DNA of 64,000 nt from JAJDXO01 sp965221855 (GCA_965221855.1 CBDCSV010000002.1:124001-188000); one strand, 5' to 3'; positions 1 to 8,844 are shown, counted from the stretch's first letter. Program-made: numbers and translations. The notes: generated by a model not told the origin, from the sequence alone.

Positions 1-510
1 GTGGCCGACGTGATTTCCGCCTGGGCGACGAGGTATCTGGGCGAAACGGTCGAGGCGGCACGGGCGGCGCCGAATGCGGCGGAGGGAGAGGTGATCGTCG
101 CCGAAAACGGCGTCGGGAGGTTCGGCCAATCCATTTCCGTCGGCGGGCGTCATGTCCTGACGGCGGACGAGCCGCCGCGGGTGGGCGGCGAGGATACCGG
201 GCCGACGCCCTACGATCTGCTGCTCTCCGGCCTCGGCGCCTGCACGACCATGACCATGCGGATGTACGCCGCGCGGAAGAAAATTCCCTTGGACCGGGCG
301 TCGGTCGCCCTGCGGCACGGCAAGATCCATGCCGAGGATTGCGGGGACTGCGAGACCCGGGACGGGAAGATAGACCGGATCGAACGGGAAATCACCCTGG
401 AGGGCGATCTGACCGACGGGCAGCGGCGGAAATTGCTGGAGATCGCCGGCATGTGCCCGGTTCACCGGACGCTCCACTCTGAGGTGGATATCCAAACCAA
501 ACTGGCCTAG
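1..510 (+). CDS. OsmC-domain C-terminus of a probable alpha/beta hydrolase-OsmC fusion (5' truncated by window)
   Basis: An open frame runs from the first base, so the true start is probably upstream. Residues 1-15 (VADVISAWATRYLG) resemble the tail of an alpha/beta hydrolase. Residues 25-169 form an OsmC/Ohr-type domain with the two redox cysteines seen in GACTTMTMRMYA (about residue 81) and GMCPVHRTL (about 151). Known bifunctional proteins join a hydrolase to OsmC in this order. OsmC proteins reduce organic hydroperoxides through the cysteine pair. The OsmC call is firm; the fusion is inferred from the N-terminal remnant. A GTG at base 1 could start a shorter free-standing OsmC. Confidence 0.8.
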   Translation: MADVISAWATRYLGETVEAARAAPNAAEGEVIVAENGVGRFGQSISVGGRHVLTADEPPRVGGEDTGPTPYDLLLSGLGACTTMTMRMYAARKKIPLDRASVALRHGKIHAEDCGDCETRDGKIDRIEREITLEGDLTDGQRRKLLEIAGMCPVHRTLHSEVDIQTKLA

Positions 511-549
511 CCGTTCCCGTCCGCTGGGCCCCCGATCCGCCGTCATCGT

Positions 550-570
550 CGTTGGAATATATTTCCAACG
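550..570. terminator. Palindrome after the OsmC gene, possible terminator
   Basis: Arms CGTTGGAA and TTCCAACG flank the spacer TATAT, 40 bp after the OsmC stop. The following run (AAAATTTCG) is not a clean T-tract on the coding strand, so termination is plausible but not certain. Confidence 0.4.
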
Positions 571-850
571 AAAATTTCGATTCAGGCCCGATCGCGTGCG
601 CCGGTATGGACATTCATGGACATTAATAGACATTTGATGACTTGGTTAAATTCCAATTCCGTGCCTTTGCGCGCATTTTTGCGCGCGGGAACCACAAGCA
701 AATTCATGTGGCAAAATCATGGGGCGGGACCCGCGAACGGTGCTTCCCTATCAATATGTGCGATCGGCCGCCGGATACCACCCCTCCACCCTCGGCGTCC
801 CCTCCAGGGGGGAGGGGACGCGCATGAAATTCCCCTCTCCCCCTACTTCA
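571..850. other. Intergenic stretch without a supported gene; short direct repeats
   Basis: No convincing coding frame. Three near-identical 10-bp units (GGACATTCAT, GGACATTAAT, AGACATTTGA) lie end to end at 608-637. Bases 833-850 are the left half of a palindromic intergenic repeat (CCCTCTCCCCCTACTTCA) that is cut by the IS5-type element. Confidence 0.5.
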
Positions 851-2032
851 GGATTCCTCTGCGAAAGTCGCGCGGTTGGGTTTGTGGCGGGGGTTGTGGG
901 TGTTTTGGGGCTATTGCGGTACCGCCCGGCGGGTCCGCCCTGGGGTTTGCGGGCCGGATTGCGGTGGGTTTTCGGTTTTCGGGCGCACCGGTCCCTCAGG
1001 GTCCGGCGAGCAGGCTGCTGGCTCTTCGAAGGTTGTAGACGGTGACCGCGGCCATCAGGCGGGCGGTGTTTCTTTCGAGGGTGAGGCCCTTTGCGCGGCG
1101 CAGCCCGTAAAGCCGCTTGAGGGCGGAGAACACCGCCTCGACCGGTGCCCGATGCCGCGCGATCAGGTCGTTGCGGCGCTGCTGCCAATGGGGCAGCCGG
1201 GGGGTGTGCTTGTGCCGCCGGTGCATGATGCGGTCCTTGATCCCGGCCGCCTTGAGCCGGGCGCGGCGGCCCTTGTGCTCGTAGGCCTTGTCGCCGTAGG
1301 CCGCGCCCTCGTCGCCAGAGATCAGCCCGTCGGCGACCGTGCTCTCATAGATCTTGGCCGAGGTCATGCCCGCCCGCCGGACCAGGCTCGAGCCCCGGTC
1401 GACGCCGACATGCGCCTTGTAGCCGAAAAAGGCCTTGCCGTTCCGCATGGTCCAGTCGGCATCGGGCTCGCGCGGGTGCCTGGCCCCCGCGCCGGCCTTG
1501 TAGGGCGGCGGGCGCGAGGCCGAGGCCACCAGGGTGGCGTCCATCAGCGTGCCCTTGCGCACCAGCAGCCCCTTCGCGTCGAGTTGGCGGTTGATCTCCT
1601 CGAAGGCCGCTTCCAGCACCGCGACCGCATCTTCCCGGAAGCGCCAGATCGTGGTCTCGTCCGGCGTCGGGGCGTCCAGCGCAAAGCCGCAGAAACGCCG
1701 GAACGACAGCCGGTCCAGCAGCGCTTCCTCCAGGCCCGGGTCCGACAGATCGTAGAGCGCCTGCAGATAGAGCGCCTTCAACATCGACAAGGGCGCATAG
1801 GGCGGACGGCCCCGGCGCCCCGGGCGGACCTCCGACGCCAGGCGCCCGAGCGGAGACCAGTCGATCAGCTCATCCAGACGCTCCAGCTTCGGGTTGGACC
1901 CAAGACCCGGAGAGACAAACGCTTCCGCGAAACCCAACTGACCCTTGCCGCTCATCGACCCCTCCAACGGTTGATGACACCAATGAATCACATCTCAAAC
2001 CCATCGGGAATCCCCTTTTCGCAGAGGAATCC
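851..2032 (-). mobile_element. IS5-family insertion sequence, complete
   Basis: Bounded by terminal inverted repeats GGATTCCTCTGCGAAA (851-866) and its exact complement (2017-2032), enclosing one transposase gene on the minus strand. Both flanks are halves of the same palindromic repeat: CCCTCTCCCCCTACTTCA on the left and GGGGGAGAGGG on the right from about 2036. An uncut copy lies at 2167-2195. No clean short target duplication could be read (TCA versus CGA), so the outer ends are accurate only to a few bases. Confidence 0.8.
996..1955 (-). CDS. IS5-family transposase
   Basis: 319-aa DDE transposase. The N-terminal helical part (LERLDELIDWSPL, RPPYAPLSMLKALYLQ) is typical of the IS5/IS1031 group. 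The catalytic region includes LMDATLVAS (first Asp), GDKAYEHKGRRA (second Asp in the Y/GDKAY context) and APVEAVFSALKR with its Glu. The start at 1955 follows GGAGGGG with a 3-base gap to ATG; an in-frame ATG at 1991 is less likely. The reading frame is intact, so the element may be active. Confidence 0.9.
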   Translation of the reverse strand: MSGKGQLGFAEAFVSPGLGSNPKLERLDELIDWSPLGRLASEVRPGRRGRPPYAPLSMLKALYLQALYDLSDPGLEEALLDRLSFRRFCGFALDAPTPDETTIWRFREDAVAVLEAAFEEINRQLDAKGLLVRKGTLMDATLVASASRPPPYKAGAGARHPREPDADWTMRNGKAFFGYKAHVGVDRGSSLVRRAGMTSAKIYESTVADGLISGDEGAAYGDKAYEHKGRRARLKAAGIKDRIMHRRHKHTPRLPHWQQRRNDLIARHRAPVEAVFSALKRLYGLRRAKGLTLERNTARLMAAVTVYNLRRASSLLAGP

Positions 2033-2166
2033 CGAGGGGGAGAGGGTCAGGGTGAGGGGGTCGTAAAAGAAAGGGTGAGAGGGTCATAGAGGCGGGGGCG
2101 ATATGGAAACTCCCCCTCACCCAGCTACGGCTAAGACTCGGCGTTCGCCTCGCCGAGCCTCCGCAA

Positions 2167-2195
2167 CCCTCTCCCCCTGAAGTAGGGGGAGAGGG
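2167..2195. repeat. Intact palindromic intergenic repeat
   Basis: Perfect 12-bp arms CCCTCTCCCCCT and AGGGGGAGAGGG around GAAGT. The same unit, in inverse orientation and split by the IS5-type element, lies at 833-850 plus about 2036-2046. It probably belongs to a dispersed REP-like family. Confidence 0.7.
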
Positions 2196-2217
2196 GACCC
2201 GATGGGGCGAGGGTGAT

Positions 2218-2330
2218 TCAATTCTCCTCAGTGAACTCTGTGTCTCCGTGGTGAATTTCGTGGATGCCCCGCCACTTTGCCAGCTGGCCGGCAAAGCCGG
2301 TCCAGTGGGCTGGGGCATGACGTGTGTTGT
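2218..2330. repeat. Two dispersed intergenic repeats side by side
   Basis: On the minus strand, 2218-2262 contains CACGGAGACACAGAG followed by TTCACTGAGGAGAA, a motif seen repeatedly between genes in many proteobacteria. Bases 2271-2330 (CACTTTGCCAGCTGGCC, GGCAAAGCCGGTCCAGTGG, then a CATGACG end) recur in degenerate form at about 58700-58755 and 60118-60214. No gene is supported between 2033 and 2399. Confidence 0.55.
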
Positions 2331-2399
2331 TGGAGCCCCAATGCGTCATGGCCGGGGACCTCTCCGGGCGCTCCGCCCGGGAAACACCGTGGTTTTCGT

Positions 2400-3368
2400 T
2401 CATGCCGAGAGGGCGCGCGCCTCGATATCCCGCCTGTCGCTTTCTTCCATGGGGCCGAGCTCGACCGCGGCGATGGCTTCTTCCAGGTGCGGGATTTCGC
2501 CCGGCGCGAAATCGACGCAGGAAATCCGGTTTTCCGATAACGCGAACCGGAGCGCGGTCTGCGCCCAAGTGCCGTATTTCGTGCCGAGAGGCGTCATCAT
2601 TTCGTCGGCGCGCCTTTCCTCGTCCGCGAGATTCGTATCCTCGGTGATCATGCTCTCGCGGCCGTGACGATCCCTGGTGGCGAGCACGCCGGCGGCCAGC
2701 GTACGGATGGCGATGACGCCCACGTCCATCTCGGCGCAGGCATCCAAAAGGCCGTAGAAGGGCTGGCCCGAGGGCATGTTCCCGGACGCCGCGCCGGCCG
2801 ACGGGTTCAGCATGTTGTAATAGACCTGCGCCGTATCCACGCGGCCGGTCCGGATCAGGTCCCGGCAAAGTTTGCCGTCGCCGAGGGCGGTGAAGCCGAT
2901 CCACTTCGTCAGCCCCTGGTCTCTCAGCTTCTCGAGAGCTTCGATGGCGCCGCCGGAGCCCGCCACCTGATCCCAGGTGAGGGAGCGTTCCGACGCCTCG
3001 GCCTCGATGCCGTTATGGAACTGCAGCAACTTGACGCTGTCCCGGCGGAGCCGCTCGAGGCTGGCCTCCGCGTGGCGCTCAATTTCGCCGGGGATGTCGC
3101 CCAGGTCATCGGGCTGGAGGCGGACCTTGGTCGAGATGCGCGGCCGGATAGGGAAACCTTCGAGCAGCCGGCCCAGGTTCTCCTCGGACTTCCCCTGTCC
3201 ATAACTCTCGGCGGTGTCGAACCAGGTGATGCCGGCTTCCAGCGCCCGGGCGACCGCCGCGTGCATGGTGTCGTCATCGGTATGGATCATCAGCCCGCCG
3301 ACGTTGCCGCAGCCGAAAATGATGATCGGCACCTCGGCGCCGGTCCGGCCCAATCGCTTGAATTTCAT
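2400..3368 (-). CDS. Aldo/keto reductase
   Basis: 322-aa NAD(P)H-dependent oxidoreductase of the aldo/keto reductase superfamily (TIM barrel). It starts MKFKRLGRTGAEVPII, the usual beginning of the family. FDTAESYGQGKSEENLGRLL carries the catalytic Asp and Tyr; the Lys (ISTKVRL) and the His equivalent (LLQFHNG) follow. ATG at 3368 has an AGGAG ribosome site, so an upstream in-frame start at 3458 inside the MFS gene is rejected. The gene begins 1 bp after the MFS stop codon and is probably cotranscribed with it. The substrate is unknown. Confidence 0.88.
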   Translation of the reverse strand: MKFKRLGRTGAEVPIIIFGCGNVGGLMIHTDDDTMHAAVARALEAGITWFDTAESYGQGKSEENLGRLLEGFPIRPRISTKVRLQPDDLGDIPGEIERHAEASLERLRRDSVKLLQFHNGIEAEASERSLTWDQVAGSGGAIEALEKLRDQGLTKWIGFTALGDGKLCRDLIRTGRVDTAQVYYNMLNPSAGAASGNMPSGQPFYGLLDACAEMDVGVIAIRTLAAGVLATRDRHGRESMITEDTNLADEERRADEMMTPLGTKYGTWAQTALRFALSENRISCVDFAPGEIPHLEEAIAAVELGPMEESDRRDIEARALSA

Positions 3369-3369
3369 T

Positions 3370-4707
3370 TTATTCTCCTGCCTGGATGGCGGGCTTCGCC
3401 GCCGGTTCCACATCCCGATATTTGCGCACCAGATCGTCCGGGTCGAGGCTGTCGACATTCCACAGATCGGGAATCTTCCTGGCGAAGGCGATGGTCACGA
3501 TAATGGTGCCGACGCCGCCGATGACCACGGCGGCCACGGGCCCGAACAAGTGCGCGACGGCGCCCGATTCCGCATCGCCCAGTTCGTTGGACGCGCCGAC
3601 GAAGACCGATGAAACCGCGTTCACCCGGCCCCGCATTTCATCCGGGGTGATGATCTGCACCAGATTGTTGCGAATGAAGATGGAGATGCTGTCGGCGGCG
3701 CCGACGAAGAACAGCGCCACCAATGAAATCCAGAACACGGTCGACAGGCCGAAGACGATGGTGAACAGCCCGAAGGCGCCCACCGCGAGGAACAGCTTGC
3801 GTCCCGCATGGCGTTTGATCGGAAGCTGCGTCAGGCCCAGCATGAAGATCAACGATCCCATGACGAGCGATCCCTGGAGCAACCCGTAAAGAGCGGTTTC
3901 GATCTGCAGGACCTTGGTCGCGTAGATGGGCATCATGGCCTTGGCGCTTCCGAGCAGCACGGCGACCAGGTCGAGGCCGATGGCGCCGAGGATGATTTTG
4001 CGGGAGAACACGAACCGGAGCCCGGCGGCGACCGTCGAGAAATTCAGCGGCTCCTTGGCCATGATCTGCGCCTTGGCCTTGATCAGGAAGGTAAAGAAGG
4101 CCGAGAACACGAGGACCGCGACGACCACGACATAGGCGAATTGCTCGTTGACCCCGGATGCTTCGCCGATGGCGATGATCGTCCCCGATATGCCCCAGCC
4201 CAGAACCCGGGCGCTCTGGAATGCCGTCGATTGCCAGGCGATCGCGTTGGCGAGGTGCCCCGCCGGCACCAGGACGGGAACGATCGCTTGTTGCGCCGGT
4301 TGTTGAAAGGCCCGGGCGACGCCCAGAAACGCGATCGACGGAATGAACCAGAGAAACGGCGCGTCCATCCAGGTCAGGTAGAGGAAACTGGCCGCGCAGA
4401 GCCCCTGGAGGCTGACGGTGCCCAGCAAAATCTTGGTGCGCGGATAGTGATCCGCCGTCCAGCCCGACAGGGGAAACAGGATCAGAAACGGCAGGAACAT
4501 CCCGACGCCGAGGGCGGCGTATACCAGTTCTTCCTGGGTGATTCGCCAGAGCTGCCAGAACAACGTGGCGCTCATCAAATCGACGCCGAAGACCGAACTC
4601 ACCCGGGAGATGAAATAGAACGTGTAGTCGGTGTGCTGGAAAGCGGCGAAGCCCGGCCGTCCGGTCAGTCCGCGCTTTGGCTCAGATGGATCTTCGGCGC
4701 CGGTCAC
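3370..4707 (-). CDS. MFS transporter, EntS-like exporter family
   Basis: 445 aa with about 12 hydrophobic segments (such as ALGVGMFLPFLILFPLSGW) and the MFS loop-2 motif GWTADHYPRTKIL near residue 80. The overall pattern, including a central loop with FSTVAAGLRFVFSRKI, matches the MFS_3/enterobactin-exporter-type group. The substrate cannot be read from sequence. It is followed directly by the aldo/keto reductase, so the pair may export or detoxify a related compound. The promoter region is now bounded by the IS630 element, which lies 88 bp upstream of the start. Confidence 0.85.
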   Translation of the reverse strand: MTGAEDPSEPKRGLTGRPGFAAFQHTDYTFYFISRVSSVFGVDLMSATLFWQLWRITQEELVYAALGVGMFLPFLILFPLSGWTADHYPRTKILLGTVSLQGLCAASFLYLTWMDAPFLWFIPSIAFLGVARAFQQPAQQAIVPVLVPAGHLANAIAWQSTAFQSARVLGWGISGTIIAIGEASGVNEQFAYVVVVAVLVFSAFFTFLIKAKAQIMAKEPLNFSTVAAGLRFVFSRKIILGAIGLDLVAVLLGSAKAMMPIYATKVLQIETALYGLLQGSLVMGSLIFMLGLTQLPIKRHAGRKLFLAVGAFGLFTIVFGLSTVFWISLVALFFVGAADSISIFIRNNLVQIITPDEMRGRVNAVSSVFVGASNELGDAESGAVAHLFGPVAAVVIGGVGTIIVTIAFARKIPDLWNVDSLDPDDLVRKYRDVEPAAKPAIQAGE

Positions 4708-4795
4708 GAGACGGCTATCCCCCGAATTTCAATGATTTGGCCGATATGACTTTGCGGGAATGGCCCGAGAGTACGCGCGCGCGTCCGCGTGTCTA

Positions 4796-5845
4796 GAGCG
4801 TATTTGAGATTGATTGAATCATTTTAGGGATTCCCAAGTATGGGCGAACCATGATTCAAGATGGATGCTGGGCAAGGAGGCCAGCATTCATGGCGAGACC
4901 TTATTCGATTGATTTGCGAGAGCGTGTTGTTTTGGCGGTTTTGGCGGGGGAGAGTTGCCGCGCTGTAGCGGCTCGGTTTGGGGTTGCGGTTTCGAGCGTG
5001 GTTAAGTGGTCGCAGCGCTACCGGCGGACGGGGAGTGTTGCGCCCGGCAAGATGGGCGGTCACCGCCGCCGGGTTCTTGAGCCCCATCGGGAGTTCATTG
5101 TCGGCCGGATCGACCAGGAGCCGCATCTGACGCTGCATCGGTTGAGAGACGAGTTGGCCGCTCGGGGTGTCAGGGTATCCCACAGCACGGTATGGCTGTT
5201 TCTGCGCCGTGAAGGGCTGCGCTTTAAAAAAAACCCTGTTCGCCGTTGAACGGGCGCGCGCGGACATCGCCCGCCATCGCAGGCGCTGGAAGGCGTGGCA
5301 GGCAAAGCTTGATCCCGAACGGCTGGTATTCATTGATGAAACCTGGATCCGGACCAATATGGCCCCGCTGCGCGGCTGGGGGCCGAAAGGGGAGCGGGTC
5401 CGCGGCTTTGCCCCCCATGGGCGGTGGCACACCCTGACCTTCATCGGCGCGCTGCGCTGCGACCGGTTCACCGCGCCCTGCGTCTTCGACGGCCCCATCA
5501 ATGGCGTGTGCTTCCGCGCCTACGTCGAGCAGCTGCTCGTGCCGACCCTGGTGCCCGGCGACATCGTCATCATGGACAATCTCGGCAGCCACAAGTCAAA
5601 AGCCGTGCGAAACGCCATCCGTGCCGCCGGAGCCAAGCTGTGGCTCCTGCCCAAATATTCCCCCGACCTCAATCCCATCGAGCAGACCTTTGCCCAAATC
5701 AAGCACTGGATGAGAAACGCCCAGAAGCGGGAGATCGACGACTTATGGCGCCATCTCGGGAGCCTCATCGACACCATCGAGCCACAGCAATGCGCCAACT
5801 ACTTCAAAAACGCAGGATACGCTTCCGTCAAAATATGAAACGCTC
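4796..5845 (+). mobile_element. IS630-family insertion sequence with TA target duplication
   Basis: Ends read GAGCGTATTTGAG (left) and, complementing the right, GAGCGTTTCATATT. They are flanked by TA at 4794-4795 and 5846-5847, the expected IS630 target duplication. The 1050-bp element carries one transposase in two overlapping frames. The right TA is part of the TAG stop codon of the K+ channel gene, so insertion left that protein unchanged. Confidence 0.85.
4890..5838 (+). CDS. IS630-family transposase in two overlapping frames
   Basis: The first frame (ATG 4890, stop near 5249) encodes the helix-turn-helix region MARPYSIDLRERVVLAVLAG through LRREGLRFKK. The second frame, open from 5167 to 5838, encodes the DDE core: VFIDETWIRTNM, IVIMDNLGSHKS and YSPDLNPIEQTFAQIK. 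The frames meet at an A8 run (5226-5233) inside the conserved FKK-TL junction. A +1 (or -2) shift or transcript slippage there restores a full-length protein of about 315 aa. Many IS630 elements use such a run, but a simple inactivating mutation is not excluded. Confidence 0.82.
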
Positions 5846-7023
5846 TAGACGCCGTTCACCACCCGGGTGGTCGCGTCGTCGACCATCGTCAGCCGGTGTT
5901 CCATCACCTCGCGGACCCGGTCGCCGAGATCCGGGTGGATGTCGATCAGTTTCCAGAAATTTTCCGCCGTGAGTTCAAGCAACTGACAGTCGGTCAGGGA
6001 GACGACGTCGGCGAGCCTGACCGTGTTGCGCAGCAGCCCCATCTCGCCGAAGAATTCTCCCTCGCCGAGCTTGTACGGTCGGCCCGGCGCCGCCACTTCG
6101 AGCTCGCCGGAGATAACGAAGAACATGCTGTCCCCGGGTTCGCCCATGCGGACCACGGCGTGACGGGGCGGCACCACCAGCGGGGTCAGCAGATTGACGA
6201 TCTCGGCGATCTGGGCGGCATCGAGGTCGTTGAACAGGGGCACCCGCGAAACCAGCCGCCAGCTGACGATGAATTCGTGCTTGCGGATTTCGTTGGCGAA
6301 GCCGGTGGCGATGACGCCGGTGGGCAGGGCGAACATGCCGATGCCCAGGATCATGGTCACCGCGCCGAAGAATTTGCCCAACGGGGTGATCGGGGTGACG
6401 TCGCCGTAGCCGACCGTGGTCAGCGTGGCGATGCCCCACCACATGGCGTCCGGGATGGAGCCGAACTTGTCGGGCTGTACCCGGTGCTCGACGGCGAAGA
6501 TGATGCTCGACGTCAGGACCAGCGCCGTGAGCATCAGGAACAGGGCCGCGGTCAGCGCCTTGGACTGGTTCCTGATCACCGCGCCGATAACGATGAGGGC
6601 GGGCGAATAGCGGGTGAGCTTGAGCAGCCGGATCAGCCGGAACACCCTCAGGATTCTGAGATCGGCATCGACGAGGAAGCCGAGATAGAAGGGCAGGATC
6701 GCCAGGAGATCGATGATCCCGAGGGGCGACAGGATGAACTTGATCCGGCCCTTGATCGGGTGGCCGTAATCGCGGGCCCGGTCCGCCGTGCACGACCACA
6801 CCCGGAGCACGTATTCGACGGTGAAGATGATGACCGAAATGGTGTCGAAATATTTGAAGAACGTCCCGTAGGCCTCCGAGAGCGCGGGGACCGTCTCCAA
6901 AATGACCGCGATCACATTGGCGGAGATCAGCGTGATCATGAACCAGTCGAACGCGTAGCCCCAACGGTCTCCGGGGACCGAGAGCTCCAAAAACGCGTGG
7001 GCGCGCTGTTTCAGGCTGTTCAT
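5845..7023 (-). CDS. Six-TM voltage-gated-type K+ channel with cyclic nucleotide-binding domain
   Basis: 392-aa inner-membrane channel. Segments S1-S4 occupy residues 20-130, with an Arg-rich S4 (LRILRVFRLIRLLKLTRY). The pore holds the K+ selectivity filter TVGYGDVTP, then S6 and a cyclic nucleotide-binding domain at about 265-380. Size and layout match MlotiK1-type channels. In the phosphate-binding cassette, FFGEMGLL and the following Arg are present, but the usual Arg-Ser/Thr-Ala reads Arg-Leu-Ala, so ligand affinity may be altered. The TAG stop is the IS630 insertion point. The start lies 8 bp after the metY stop, so the two may form one transcript. Confidence 0.9.
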   Translation of the reverse strand: MNSLKQRAHAFLELSVPGDRWGYAFDWFMITLISANVIAVILETVPALSEAYGTFFKYFDTISVIIFTVEYVLRVWSCTADRARDYGHPIKGRIKFILSPLGIIDLLAILPFYLGFLVDADLRILRVFRLIRLLKLTRYSPALIVIGAVIRNQSKALTAALFLMLTALVLTSSIIFAVEHRVQPDKFGSIPDAMWWGIATLTTVGYGDVTPITPLGKFFGAVTMILGIGMFALPTGVIATGFANEIRKHEFIVSWRLVSRVPLFNDLDAAQIAEIVNLLTPLVVPPRHAVVRMGEPGDSMFFVISGELEVAAPGRPYKLGEGEFFGEMGLLRNTVRLADVVSLTDCQLLELTAENFWKLIDIHPDLGDRVREVMEHRLTMVDDATTRVVNGV

Positions 7024-7031
7024 GGGAGCGG

Positions 7032-8345
7032 TTATGCCATTCGGGCGGCGCTCAGCGCTTGATCCAGATCACGCAGGATGTCGTCTGCGTTCTCGATCCC
7101 GATGGACAGCCGGATGACGTCGGGGCCGGCCCCGGCGGCGATCTGCTGCTCCTCGGTAAGCTGCCGGTGGGTCGTCGAGGCGGGGTGAATGATCAGGCTC
7201 CGCGTGTCGCCGACGTTGGCGAGGTGGGAAAACAGCTCGCAGGCCTCGACCGTTTTGACGCCGGCATCGAAGCCGCCCTCGAGGCCGAAGGTGAACGTGG
7301 CGCCGGGCCCGTTGGGGAGGTACTTGGCCGCGAGGTCATGATACGGGCTCGACGGCAATCCGGCGTAGGACACCCACGCGACCGCCGGATGCGCTTCCAG
7401 GAATTCGGCGACCTTTCGGGCGTTGGCCACGTGGCGGTCCATGCGCAGCGCCAGGGTCTCGATCCCGGTGATGGTCAGAAACGCATTCAGCGGCGCCATG
7501 GTCGGCCCGAAATCCCGGAGCGCGACGGCGCGGGCCTTGGTGGTGAAGCCGAAATCGCCGAAGGTCTCGTGGAAGGTGAGGCCGTGATAGGCGGGGTCCG
7601 GCTCGGTCATGCCCGGGAACTTGCCGCCCTGGCGCCAGTCGAATTTGCCGCTCTCGACGATCACGCCGCCCATGGAATTGCCGTGCCCGGAGAGGTACTT
7701 GGTGGTCGAGTGTATGACGATGTCGGCGCCCCATTCGATCGGTTGACAAAGATAGGGAGACGCCATGGTGTTGTCGACGATGACCGGAATGCCGGCCTCG
7801 CCGGCGATCTCCACCACCGGCTCCAGATCGATGACGATGCCGCCGGGATTGGCAAGCACTTCGAGGAAGATCGCCTTGGTCTTCGGCGTCAGGGCTTCGC
7901 GGAAGTTCTCCGGGTCGGCCGGGTCGACGAAACGGCAGGTCCACCCCAGCCGCTTGAACGACAGGCCGAACTGGGTGACCGATCCGCCGTATAGGTTGCG
8001 CGACGCGATGAATTCGTCGCCGGGCTCCAGGAGGGTGAAGAAGGTCAGGAACTGGGCCGCATGGCCGGATGCCGCCGCGAGGCCCGCGCGCCCGTCTTCC
8101 AGACTGGCGACCCGCTCCTCCAGCACCGAGACGGTGGGGTTGCCGAGCCGGGAATAGATGAAGCCGAACCGGGACAGGTTGAACAGGTCGGCGGCATGTT
8201 CGGTGTCGTCGAAAACATAGGACGTGGTCTGGTAGATGGGGGTGGCCCTCGCGCCGGTGACCGGGTCCGGCTGGGCGCCGGCGTGAACCGCCCGGGTCTC
8301 GAAACCGTACTCGATGGGGCCTGGTTTTTCCTTTTCGCCGCTCAT
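7032..8345 (-). CDS. metY: O-acetylhomoserine aminocarboxypropyltransferase (sulfhydrylase)
   Basis: 437-aa cytosolic PLP enzyme of the Cys/Met metabolism family. It makes homocysteine from O-acetylhomoserine and sulfide in methionine synthesis. Family signatures are ETRAVHAGAQPDPVTGARA at the N-terminus, IYSRLGNPTVSVLEER, and the PLP lysine in HSTTKYLSGHG. The length of about 430 aa and the insertion around GGKFPGMTEPDP favour MetY over the shorter MetZ, MetB or MetC. It sits 4 bp downstream of the CoA-binding protein gene in the same direction. Confidence 0.93.
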   Translation of the reverse strand: MSGEKEKPGPIEYGFETRAVHAGAQPDPVTGARATPIYQTTSYVFDDTEHAADLFNLSRFGFIYSRLGNPTVSVLEERVASLEDGRAGLAAASGHAAQFLTFFTLLEPGDEFIASRNLYGGSVTQFGLSFKRLGWTCRFVDPADPENFREALTPKTKAIFLEVLANPGGIVIDLEPVVEIAGEAGIPVIVDNTMASPYLCQPIEWGADIVIHSTTKYLSGHGNSMGGVIVESGKFDWRQGGKFPGMTEPDPAYHGLTFHETFGDFGFTTKARAVALRDFGPTMAPLNAFLTITGIETLALRMDRHVANARKVAEFLEAHPAVAWVSYAGLPSSPYHDLAAKYLPNGPGATFTFGLEGGFDAGVKTVEACELFSHLANVGDTRSLIIHPASTTHRQLTEEQQIAAGAGPDVIRLSIGIENADDILRDLDQALSAARMA

Positions 8346-8349
8346 GGTT

Positions 8350-8844
8350 CTACCGTCCGAAGGGGGCGCGCGTGGCGGTGATGATCCTGGAGTTGACGCC
8401 CGACCAGCCCAACTCGCCGAACAGGCGTCCGTATTCGATTTTGACGCAGCGGTCCATGACCACCGACAGCCCGGCCGCTTCGGCGCGGGCGGCCGCTTCG
8501 CGGTTGACCACGCCCAACTGCATCCAGACGACCTCGATCCCTTTCTCGGACGCGATCCCGATGGCCTCGTCGGTGATCTGTCCGGCGGCGTCCGGGTTGC
8601 GGAACACGTCGACCATTTCGAAGGTGGGCGGGACGTCCGCCAATGAGCCGTAGACCTCTTCGCCGAGTATCTCGGCGCCGGCGGCCCGCGGGTTTACCGG
8701 AATCACCCGGTATCCCTTGCGCTGCAGATACTTCATCGCGAAGTGGCTGGGCCGGACCCAATCCGGACTGGCGCCGACCATGGCGATGGTCTTCACCCGC
8801 CGGAGGATGTCGCGGAGCGACGTATCGGGGTAGTGCAGGTTCAA
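8350..8844 (-). CDS. CoA-binding domain protein, YccU-like
   Basis: 164-aa Rossmann-type CoA-binding protein resembling the nucleotide-binding domain of succinyl-CoA synthetase. Visible marks are IAMVGASPDWVRPSH near residue 20, GYRVIPVNPRAAG, and the C-terminal VVMDRCVKIEYGRL with the conserved Cys-x-Lys. The molecular role of this widespread family is not settled. It is packed between enoyl-CoA hydratase (9 bp gap) and metY (4 bp gap), which suggests one operon running from 9663 down to 5845. Confidence 0.88.
   Translation of the reverse strand: MNLHYPDTSLRDILRRVKTIAMVGASPDWVRPSHFAMKYLQRKGYRVIPVNPRAAGAEILGEEVYGSLADVPPTFEMVDVFRNPDAAGQITDEAIGIASEKGIEVVWMQLGVVNREAAARAEAAGLSVVMDRCVKIEYGRLFGELGWSGVNSRIITATRAPFGR

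Noticed and set aside
616..1038. 140-codon frame upstream of the IS5-type element
   Set aside because: It runs through repeats and into the IS end, with no ribosome site and no family.
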